DNA from: an uncultured Microcoleaceae cyanobacterium
Lineage (GTDB): Bacteria > Cyanobacteriota > Cyanobacteriia > Cyanobacteriales > Microcoleaceae
Assembly (NCBI GenBank): GCA_938083405.1
Contig: CALKCV010000103.1
Location: 1 to 7,086 of the forward strand
Direction of reading: 5' to 3'
Length of the DNA: 7,086 nucleotides
The position numbers and the translations under genes were made by a program. This document shows, in pieces, positions 1-4,973 of the stretch (the stretch's first letter is position 1; every line of letters starts with the position of its first letter). The notes beneath the pieces were generated by a model. It searched no databases. It was not told the origin of the DNA and was given only the letters and a program-made list of their open reading frames with translations.

Positions 1-603
1 ATCGCGACGATAGACTCGACCGGGGGCGATGACTCGGATGGGGGGTTGGTTTTTTTCCATGTAGCGGATCTGTACTGGGGAGGTGTGGGTCCGCAGCAGC
101 CTTTCCCCGGGTAGATAAAAGGTATCTTGCATATCTCGGGCAGGGTGGTCTTTGGGAGTGTTGAGGGCCTCGAAGTTATAATAGTCGTTTTCGATTTCCG
201 GTCCCGATGAGGCCGTGTAGCCCAAACCTACGAAGATATCTAGGGCTCTGTCGATGATGCCGTTGAGGGGGTGAATGCGACCTTGGGGCCGATAGACCCC
301 GGGCATGGTTACGTCTAGGGTTTCGGCCTTGAGTTGTGCTTCGATCGCTGCTTTTTGCAGGGCATCGAGTTTTTCTTCCAGACTGCCTTGGATCGCTTGT
401 TTGACTTCGTTGGCCATCGCTCCTACTTTGGGCCGCTCTTGGGGGTCGAGTTTGCCCATGGTGCCTAAGATTTTGGATACTTGGCCTTTTTTGCCCAGAT
501 AGCTGACGCGCAACTCTTCGAGCTTGTCGAGGCTGTCGGCAGTGGCGATCGCTTTTGTTGCTTCTTCACCGAGTTTTTTTAGTTGAGTTCCTATATCGGT
601 CAT
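1..603 (-). CDS. pheS: Phenylalanine--tRNA ligase alpha subunit, N-terminal 201 residues (partial, cut by window edge)
   Basis: Alpha subunit of the heterotetrameric cytoplasmic enzyme that charges tRNA-Phe with phenylalanine. Translating back from the ATG at 603 gives an uninterrupted frame to base 1, beginning MTDIGTQLKKLGEEATKAIA. Residues 1-95 form the charged helical N-terminal region that in this family makes the tRNA-binding coiled coil, including the family-typical LRVSYLGKKGQ near residues 31-41. The class II catalytic domain begins near residue 100, with GRIHPLNGIID (108-118), the HPARDMQDTF motif (153-162) and RTHTSPVQIRYM (171-182). It is cut at GRVYRRD, the motif 2 region. The family is usually about 330 residues, so roughly 130 lie outside the window. 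The leader is very A-rich and has no Shine-Dalgarno sequence. The gene is divergent from surE across 257 bp. Confidence 0.97.
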   Translation of the reverse strand, partial: MTDIGTQLKKLGEEATKAIATADSLDKLEELRVSYLGKKGQVSKILGTMGKLDPQERPKVGAMANEVKQAIQGSLEEKLDALQKAAIEAQLKAETLDVTMPGVYRPQGRIHPLNGIIDRALDIFVGLGYTASSGPEIENDYYNFEALNTPKDHPARDMQDTFYLPGERLLRTHTSPVQIRYMEKNQPPIRVIAPGRVYRRD

Positions 604-746
604 TTTGATTTTAGGTTTTGATTTTTATATTTTAGATTTGGTTTGTCCCACCACCCATAATACAATAGGGACTGATTTCTTGGCGTTACCATACAGTCAT
701 CACCAGTGACGAGCAGTCTAAAAAAATCTCTCATTTTATTTAGTCG

Positions 747-762
747 CGAGTCTCCAGACTCG
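747..762. repeat. Short perfect palindrome between pheS and surE
   Basis: CGAGTCT (747-753) and AGACTCG (756-762) are perfect inverted copies separated by CC, so an RNA would form a 6-bp stem with a 4-nt loop. The GAGTC core resembles the palindrome at 4456-4475. No T-run follows on either strand, so it is not a standard intrinsic terminator. It may be a member of a small dispersed palindromic family, but that is an inference from two copies. Confidence 0.5.
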
Positions 763-834
763 ATACCCAATATCGCAGCCACCCCCCCTCTGAGTCAATC
801 CCGGTATTAAAAAGAAGGCATAATTGGGAAAATG

Positions 835-855
835 TTAATTGTTAATTATTAATTG
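835..855. repeat. Heptamer tandem repeat, three copies of TTAATT(G/A)
   Basis: Three contiguous heptamers (TTAATTG, TTAATTA, TTAATTG) end 5 nt before the surE start codon and so occupy the place where a ribosome binding site would be. The same heptamer family recurs at 2317-2350, 2411-2439, 2879-2902 and 7070-7086. Tandem heptamers of this kind are known in cyanobacteria as short tandemly repeated repetitive sequences. Confidence 0.8.
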
Positions 856-860
856 TTTAG

Positions 861-1676
861 ATGAGAATTTTAATCGGCAACGACGACGGCATTTTCGCCC
901 AAGGCATCCGCAGTCTGGCTAACGGCTTGGGGGCAGACGGCCACGAAGTAACAGTGGTCTGTCCCGACCGAGAGCGATCGGCGACAGGCCACGGCCTGAC
1001 TCTCCACCAACCCATCCGGGCGGAGATAGTAGAATCCATTTTTAATAGTTCGGTAACTGCTTGGGCCTGTTCTGGCACTCCCTCGGATTGTATCAAGTTG
1101 GCCCTATTTGCTTTGTTGGACAACCGACCGGATTTAGTAGTGTCTGGGATTAACCACGGGCCAAATTTGGGAACGGATATTCTCTATTCCGGCACGGTGG
1201 CGGCGGCCATGGAGGGTGTGATTGAAAATATCCCCAGTATTGCTTTGAGTCTGGCGAATTACACTTCTAGGGAGTTTGAAGGGGCGGTTAATTTTGCTAG
1301 ATCTCTGGTGAAGCGAATGGAAAAGAAGCCGATGCCGGGGGTGATGTTGCTTAATGTTAACGTGCCGGCGGTGCGGGAGTCGGAGATCGCCGGGGCGGCG
1401 ATCGCTCGCCAGGGGGTGCGCCGTTATATTGATATTTTTGAGAAGAGGGTCGATCCTCGCGGAAAAACTTATTATTGGTTGGCGGGAGAGTTATTGGAAG
1501 AAGAGTTAGAAGAAATCGGAAATGCGGGGGGTAAAAATGATTTTCCTACGGACGTTCAGGCAATTCGCAATAATTACATTACCATAACCCCCTTGCAATA
1601 TAACCTGACTTATGGTAATGGACTCGACGATCTGCGTTCCTGGCAAGGGGAGGATTTGAACTTTTTTAATAGCTAG
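861..1676 (+). CDS. surE: 5'-nucleotidase SurE (survival protein E)
   Basis: SurE proteins are metal-dependent phosphatases acting on nucleoside 5'- and 3'-monophosphates, and some also act on short polyphosphate. They are cytosolic and linked to stationary-phase or stress survival. The 271-residue product begins MRILIGNDDGIFAQGI, with the metal-binding acidic pair at D8-D9. The conserved serine lies in RERSATGHG (S40). SGINHGPNLG (95-104) carries the metal-ligand Asn (N98), and YSGTVAAAMEG (109-119) is another family hallmark. The C-terminal part (about 185-271) includes the DVQAI..NYITITPL segment typical of the family's end. Length is normal. The ATG at 861 is chosen because the conserved N-terminus starts exactly there. 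The leader has no Shine-Dalgarno sequence and consists of heptamer repeats. The gene is divergent from pheS and 197 bp upstream of the zinc-ribbon gene. Confidence 0.97.
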   Translation: MRILIGNDDGIFAQGIRSLANGLGADGHEVTVVCPDRERSATGHGLTLHQPIRAEIVESIFNSSVTAWACSGTPSDCIKLALFALLDNRPDLVVSGINHGPNLGTDILYSGTVAAAMEGVIENIPSIALSLANYTSREFEGAVNFARSLVKRMEKKPMPGVMLLNVNVPAVRESEIAGAAIARQGVRRYIDIFEKRVDPRGKTYYWLAGELLEEELEEIGNAGGKNDFPTDVQAIRNNYITITPLQYNLTYGNGLDDLRSWQGEDLNFFNS

Positions 1677-1712
1677 CTCGGAGGAATTCCTAGAAAGGGT
1701 TTTATCGAGCTA
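1674..1712 (+). terminator. Weak stem-loop at the surE stop codon
   Basis: TAGCTCG (1674-1680, starting with the stop codon) pairs perfectly with CGAGCTA (1706-1712) across a 25-nt loop that itself contains the palindrome GGAATTCC (1683-1690). AAAATTTC follows rather than a clean T-run. It could mark the 3' end of the surE transcript, but it is not a convincing intrinsic terminator. Confidence 0.25.
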
Positions 1713-1793
1713 AAATTTCAATAGGCCCCAAATGTAAAATTATGTCGCAAACAAAGTAGTTAGCCGCTTACAAGGATTAGACTAAAAATAAAG

Positions 1794-1841
1794 AAGGTCT
1801 ATTGCGTTAGCTTTAGTCCCGAAGGGGTCGCAATAGGTCTT
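1794..1841. repeat. Long imperfect stem-loop between surE and the zinc-ribbon gene
   Basis: Bases 1794-1806 pair with 1829-1841. Eight base pairs are perfect (CTATTGCG with CGCAATAG), and the stem extends to 13 if two G-U pairs are allowed in RNA. The loop contains a second small hairpin, CCC-GAA-GGG (1818-1826). There is no T-run. It ends 32 nt before the next start codon, so it would lie in the leader of that gene or in a read-through surE transcript. The CCCGAAGGGG core resembles interspersed repeats common in cyanobacteria. Whether it is such a repeat or a cis-acting RNA cannot be told from one copy. Confidence 0.5.
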
Positions 1842-1873
1842 AGGTTCGTGTAGCAACTTGAATAAAAATAATT

Positions 1874-2272
1874 ATGAACACTCCCACTTTTAAGAGTCAT
1901 TCTGTTACCTGTCCAATTTGTAATAGTTCCAGCGCTTTACCTCCGGCAGAGATGTTTAATGGCTTGTTTACTTGCCCCCATTGTCATTCCCATTTGGTGA
2001 TAACTTGGAGCGGCCATTACGTTCGGGACCCCTTCGCGGTAAAACAGTTGAGTATGGGACAGAGTTTGAGACGTCAGAGCAGACCTTTGGCCCGCTTGCG
2101 CCGGGATCTGTGCCGCCAATATCTGCCTCTGTTGGCGATCGCGGGTAGCGTGGTGTTTTTGGGTTTGACCATTTCGAGTTTGGAGGTTCCCAATACGAGC
2201 AAGAATTTATGGGACGGATTTGTTGAGTGGGCGATCGGGGAGGAGAATTTAAACGATCTATCGCCTCAGTAG
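1874..2272 (+). CDS. Zinc-ribbon single-pass membrane protein of unknown function
   Basis: I do not recognise a named family. The 132-residue product has two Cys pairs, CPIC (13-16) and CPHC (34-37), separated by 17 residues, the layout of a zinc ribbon. Both pairs sit in short beta-like stretches (VTCPICNSS and FTCPHCHSHLVI). A strongly basic segment follows (about 64-83, LRRQSRPLARLRRDLCRQ). Next is one hydrophobic helix (about 84-103, LPLLAIAGSVVFLGLTISSL) and an acidic tail. By the positive-inside rule, the basic stretch places the zinc ribbon in the cytoplasm. The ATG at 1874 lacks a Shine-Dalgarno sequence but sits just before the ribbon, and no longer start is needed. It may be read with surE, although a 197-nt gap with a stem-loop separates them. 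Zinc binding and topology are inferences; function is unknown. Confidence 0.8.
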   Translation: MNTPTFKSHSVTCPICNSSSALPPAEMFNGLFTCPHCHSHLVITWSGHYVRDPFAVKQLSMGQSLRRQSRPLARLRRDLCRQYLPLLAIAGSVVFLGLTISSLEVPNTSKNLWDGFVEWAIGEENLNDLSPQ

Positions 2273-2316
2273 TTAGAGTGAATTTATATAATAATTTGGC
2301 GCGATCGCTCCCGAAT

Positions 2317-2350
2317 ACAATTAACAATTAACAATTAACAATTAACAATT
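2317..2350. repeat. Heptamer tandem repeat, nearly five copies of ACAATTA
   Basis: Four exact copies of ACAATTA (2317-2344) plus a six-base partial copy (2345-2350). Read on the minus strand this is the TTAATTG form of the heptamer found before surE, so this tract is in the opposite orientation to the other four. Its right end (TAACAATTG, 2343-2351) is an inverted copy of CAATTGTTA at 2434-2442, flanking the T-rich segment between them. Confidence 0.9.
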
Positions 2351-2410
2351 GCGTCTTCTTAAAAATAAGGGGATCGATCGAAAAGACAAATTTTTTTCTC
2401 TTTTCAACCT

Positions 2411-2439
2411 TTAATTATTTAATTATTAATTATCAATTG
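2411..2439. repeat. Heptamer tandem repeat, TTAATTA type, four units
   Basis: Units TTAATTA (2411-2417), a one-base insertion (2418), TTAATTA (2419-2425), TTAATTA (2426-2432) and a degenerate TCAATTG (2433-2439). It has the same orientation as the tracts at 835-855, 2879-2902 and 7070-7086. Confidence 0.8.
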
Positions 2440-2821
2440 TTAGGAAAGGTATGGGGGGCGATCGCTCTGTTTGTTGGTGCAGAAGATGGTTTAGATGTAG
2501 TTTTTAAATCGAGCTATTTTTAAGAAAAATTCACTGGAATTATTGACTTTTAAAGATTAGCATAAAGCTAGCTCCAACTCATCGATTCAAAAGGTCGATC
2601 GCCCGCCACCCACGCGACTTCACTTCCTTATAACTTGGCTCCTTCCTGCCGCGCATCGGTAGGTAAACAAGGCGATCGCTTCCAAGTCCCTCACCCCCCA
2701 GCATCCCTGCCGCCCCAAAGGCAGCAGCAAACTTCGACCTAGCTACCAGCTTTATTAAACCCCTGCTCCTCCAGCCTCCTACTCCTTCACCCGACGATCT
2801 ATAACTCGCTCTACTTCCCCA

Positions 2822-2852
2822 GACTGTTCTTGTAAATGGTTGGAGAACAGTC
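2822..2852. repeat. Perfect 9-bp inverted repeat
   Basis: GACTGTTCT (2822-2830) and AGAACAGTC (2844-2852) are exact reverse complements around a 13-nt loop. No T-run follows on the plus strand, and the minus strand continues into a pyrimidine/purine-skewed tract. It lies 52 bp beyond the stop of the minus-strand DUF3086 gene, so it could stabilise or help end that transcript, or be an operator-like site. There is no evidence for a specific role. Confidence 0.45.
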
Positions 2853-2878
2853 ACTACATCTTTAGCACTACCCAATAA

Positions 2879-2902
2879 TTATTAATTATTAATTATTAAT
2901 TA
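2879..2902. repeat. Heptamer tandem repeat abutting the DUF3086 stop codon
   Basis: Three full TTATTAA units (2879-2899, equivalent to TTAATTA in another phase) plus TTA. The tract ends one base from the minus-strand stop codon at 2904-2906, so it forms the immediate 3' flank of the DUF3086 gene. Confidence 0.85.
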
Positions 2903-2903
2903 C

Positions 2904-4406
2904 TTACCACCGATCCGCCATATTTTGAGGTTCGGCTTCGGGAGCAAAAGCCAACCAGAGAGGAAACTGCAAGATCGACAGACCGATCTTATCCTCAGTA
3001 TCGTCAATAATAATCATCGGCAAACCCCCTTTTTTCACCAAACGCTCCGCCTTCTGCGCCAGAACTTCCGCATCCTCAAACAGAACCACTCCGCGATCGG
3101 GACCGAAATCGCGTCGGTCTATACCCAAACAATCCTGCAAACCTCGACGCCATTCTCCCAAACGCTCTGGAGAATTAGCCAGCACCAAAACCTGCATCCG
3201 ATCGCCATACAAAGCATTCAAAACCGAAACCGCCGCCGAAGAAATCAGAATATTTTGCAGGCGACTGCCCATACTCCGTAAAGCCCCACGACCCCCTCGA
3301 TCGAAAAACCATTCCGAAACTCGTTCCGCATGAATTGGCTCAAAAGTCCGGCGCAGTTGCCAAGACGGACCGTAATAATCTGGCATCGTCCGATATTGGT
3401 CTAGCAGGCGGCGAATTTGTTTTACCTCTTCCTTAAAACCTTGCTCGGCAAATTTAGGACTGCCCGATCGCCCCAGCTCCGTTTGAGTCTCTTGCACTAC
3501 AAAATCTTGGGATTTATATTCCGTTGGAGCCAGTTCTAACTGTTCCGCAGCGCTCGCCAAATCCTGCAAGCTTCCCACCAGATAATCCTTAAAACCTTGA
3601 ACCCTAATCGCCAAATCCTGAGAAACCCCCGCAAAAGTAGTTCGCATCTCCCTCTCGACCCGTTCTTTGCGCCGTTCGAGCTTTTCTACTTCCACCAGAA
3701 CGCCCTGTTTGCGTCGTTCCAGTTCCTCCAAAGCCGATGGCAGCAGCCGGGATAAAGCCCGAGTTTGTTCGACCAACTCTTGCTGCATTGTCGCCTTAGC
3801 TGTTTGCAAAGAAGCAACCTCTCGTCTCAAACCTTGCTCTTCGCGCTTTAACTGTGCTATTCTCGCTGCCAACTCAGAACCTTGCTCTTCGAGTTCTTCT
3901 TCCGTTGCCGTTTCTGCGGAAACTTCCTCAGAGCTTGCATCTTCGGCAACTGCTTCTTCTGGGTCGCCCGTTGGAGTTGTCTGCGGGATCTGGTTTTCGG
4001 CTTTGGGTTCCTCGGCAGTTTCTTCCACAGAAGTTGCCAACTCCTCAAGATTCTGCTCTTCTGACTCTTCCACCGACTCCAATTGACTTGCTTCTAACTC
4101 CTCATCCCCTGCAAAGTCTCTCTCTTCCTCGAATTGAGTTGCTAATTCTACCATCTTCTCTGTTTCTTGCTCTTCGAGCGATTCTAATTGAGTTGCTTTT
4201 GACTCCTCATGTGTCGCAAAGTTTTTTTCCTCTTCCTCTTCTTCTTTGAGAGTTGGTAGCGGGACGCTGTTTTCTGTAAAATCCTCTTCTTTTCTCTCAG
4301 TATTTTCTGGGACAATTTCCTTTGGCGAATCCCAAGGAGACTCTAAAGACGCTGAAATTTCTAATGGTTTTTCCGATCTATTTTTTGGTGTTTCGTCTAA
4401 ATTCAT
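2904..4406 (-). CDS. DUF3086-family cyanobacterial coiled-coil protein with acidic N-terminal extension
   Basis: The 500-residue product matches from memory the cyanobacterial family DUF3086, which has no established function. Residues 1-178 are Glu-rich, low-complexity and probably disordered, with a 33-residue tandem duplication (63-95 and 98-130). Residues about 173-256 form a charged coiled coil (LAARIAQLKREEQGLRREVA onward, then LEELERRKQGVLVEVEKLER). The conserved core follows: RTTFAGVSQDLAIRVQGFKD (255-274), a Tyr/Trp-rich segment near 337-370, and a C-terminal alpha/beta region with strands MQVLVLA (404-410), GVVLFED (439-445) and LPMIIIDD (462-469). No signal peptide or clear membrane helix is seen, so it is probably cytoplasmic. 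The ATG at 4406 has no Shine-Dalgarno sequence. It follows the DUF3119 gene by 98 nt and is last in the minus-strand series. Confidence 0.88.
   Translation of the reverse strand: MNLDETPKNRSEKPLEISASLESPWDSPKEIVPENTERKEEDFTENSVPLPTLKEEEEEEKNFATHEESKATQLESLEEQETEKMVELATQFEEERDFAGDEELEASQLESVEESEEQNLEELATSVEETAEEPKAENQIPQTTPTGDPEEAVAEDASSEEVSAETATEEELEEQGSELAARIAQLKREEQGLRREVASLQTAKATMQQELVEQTRALSRLLPSALEELERRKQGVLVEVEKLERRKERVEREMRTTFAGVSQDLAIRVQGFKDYLVGSLQDLASAAEQLELAPTEYKSQDFVVQETQTELGRSGSPKFAEQGFKEEVKQIRRLLDQYRTMPDYYGPSWQLRRTFEPIHAERVSEWFFDRGGRGALRSMGSRLQNILISSAAVSVLNALYGDRMQVLVLANSPERLGEWRRGLQDCLGIDRRDFGPDRGVVLFEDAEVLAQKAERLVKKGGLPMIIIDDTEDKIGLSILQFPLWLAFAPEAEPQNMADRW
4017..4220 (-). repeat. 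In-gene tandem duplication in the DUF3086 protein (period 35 codons)
   Basis: Codons 63-95 (4122-4220) and 98-130 (4017-4115) encode two copies of one acidic module: FATHEESKATQLESLEE.. and FAGDEELEASQLESVEE.., continuing as VELATQFEEE and EELATSVEET. The similarity is also visible in the DNA, for example TTGAGTTGCTTTTGACTCCTC against TTGACTTGCTTCTAACTCCTC. This suggests duplication by slippage or recombination within the gene, now diverged. Confidence 0.75.
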
Positions 4407-4420
4407 AACGCAAATTAACT

Positions 4421-4426
4421 ATTATA
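4421..4426 (-). promoter_or_regulatory. Possible -10 box (TATAAT) ahead of the DUF3086 gene
   Basis: On the minus strand the consensus hexamer TATAAT ends 14 nt before the ATG at 4406. No good -35 element sits 16-18 nt upstream. If used, the transcript leader would be only about 7 nt, which agrees with the absence of a Shine-Dalgarno sequence. The region is AT-rich, so a chance match is quite possible. Confidence 0.3.
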
Positions 4427-4455
4427 AAATCTTCACTAAAGCAAGAGGGAGATTA

Positions 4456-4475
4456 GGACTCTGCCGCCAGAGTCC
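4456..4475. repeat. Perfect 8-bp hairpin between the DUF3119 and DUF3086 genes
   Basis: GGACTCTG (4456-4463) and CAGAGTCC (4468-4475) pair perfectly around the 4-nt loop CCGC. On the minus strand it begins 29 nt after the DUF3119 stop codon and lacks a following T-run, so it is more likely a processing or stabilising hairpin, or a dispersed palindromic repeat, than an intrinsic terminator. It shares the GAGTC core with 747-762. Confidence 0.6.
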
Positions 4476-4504
4476 CAGAGACCCGGTTAAATTAAATTCC
4501 CAGA

Positions 4505-4900
4505 TTACTTTTCTTTTAAGGGACAACGCTCTTCGAGACAGGTTTGGAGCATTTTCGGATCGAAAATAATTGGCAAAAAATGAATGCTGTTAATTTCCTT
4601 GAAATAAAACAAAATCGGCACTGGTGGCCAGAAAATTTGCCAATTTTGCCATTCGCTATAGGGGAAACTCCGAATTCGATCGCCCGACCGATAGACATCT
4701 AAGGCTGTTTCGGTGAATTGGAGGCGGATGTTAACAGTTTGAAACATCAGAAATAGTGCAAACAAGCCGATGGCCAAACCGACCCATATTTGTAAAAAGC
4801 CTACAGGCAAAGCTGCGACCACCAGAATTAGCGGGATATTGTAACTCGGGCGTAGCTCTACGGTTTTATCGAGTTGGGTATTGGATGTAGTTGCAGTCAC
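4505..4900 (-). CDS. DUF3119-family cyanobacterial membrane protein
   Basis: The 131-residue product matches from memory the cyanobacterial family DUF3119, function not established. Residues 21-54 form a hydrophobic hairpin of two closely spaced membrane helices (NIPLILVVAALPVGFLQIWV, then GLAIGLFALFLMFQ). A soluble, beta-rich, probably cytoplasmic region follows, with IRLQFTETALDVYRSGDRIR (58-77), FPYSEWQNWQIFWPPVPILF (79-98), INSIHFLPIIFDP (103-115) and a short helix carrying CLEERC (121-126). A membrane hairpin followed by such a beta domain recalls bacterial PH-like proteins, which is an inference only. The start is GTG at 4900: an in-frame TAA lies six codons upstream, no ATG occurs before the membrane hairpin, and AAGGGA sits about 11 nt upstream. 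It lies 73 nt after mlaE on the same strand. Confidence 0.88.
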   Translation of the reverse strand: MTATTSNTQLDKTVELRPSYNIPLILVVAALPVGFLQIWVGLAIGLFALFLMFQTVNIRLQFTETALDVYRSGDRIRSFPYSEWQNWQIFWPPVPILFYFKEINSIHFLPIIFDPKMLQTCLEERCPLKEK

Positions 4901-4973
4901 GGGTTGATTCTTCCCTTATATTTCAATCGAGGCATGGTTATTTTTTATTTTAAGCCCTTTGCCGAACTGCCGA

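Larger units (their letters stand above)
2273..2903. other. 631-bp gene-poor intergenic region between convergent genes
   Basis: This separates the plus-strand zinc-ribbon gene from the minus-strand DUF3086 gene. It holds three heptamer tracts, HIP1 octamers at 2301, 2458 and 2672, and a T-run (2391-2397) preceded by a weak 5-bp stem (GTCTT 2353-2357 with AAGAC 2383-2387). It also holds a pyrimidine-rich stretch (about 2690-2820) and a perfect 9-bp inverted repeat at 2822-2852. A minus-strand open frame at 2579-2875 (98 codons) is not supported: it is low in complexity, rich in Gly/Arg/Ser because of the purine-rich strand, and has no recognisable domain. I see no RNA gene here. Confidence 0.6.

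Noticed and set aside
600..782. 60-codon minus-strand frame between pheS and surE
   Set aside because: It ends inside the pheS start region, crosses the 747-762 palindrome and A-rich leader, and encodes a Lys/Asn-rich tail typical of noncoding AT-rich DNA.
2353..2397. Possible intrinsic terminator after the zinc-ribbon gene
   Set aside because: The T-run is good, but the stem is only 5 bp with a 25-nt loop, so stability is doubtful. It is mentioned only within the intergenic description.
2437..2520. Plus-strand frame reading LLGKVWGAIALFVGAEDGLD, ending in TAA
   Set aside because: Looks protein-like but is under 30 codons, starts at best with TTG inside a heptamer repeat, and includes a HIP1 octamer, which reads as Ala-Ile-Ala by itself. 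It could be a gene remnant but nothing identifies a parent.
2579..2875. 98-codon open frame on the minus strand with an ATG start
   Set aside because: Composition is biased to Gly/Arg/Ser by a purine-rich strand, no domain or signal is recognisable, there is no ribosome binding site, and it contains the 9-bp dyad and a HIP1 site. It resembles skewed cyanobacterial intergenic sequence. A homologue with conserved protein sequence would reverse this.
3667..4249. Long plus-strand open frames opposite the DUF3086 gene, rich in Ser or Leu
   Set aside because: They are antisense shadows of the Glu-rich, low-complexity minus-strand coding sequence, which rarely gives stops on the other strand.
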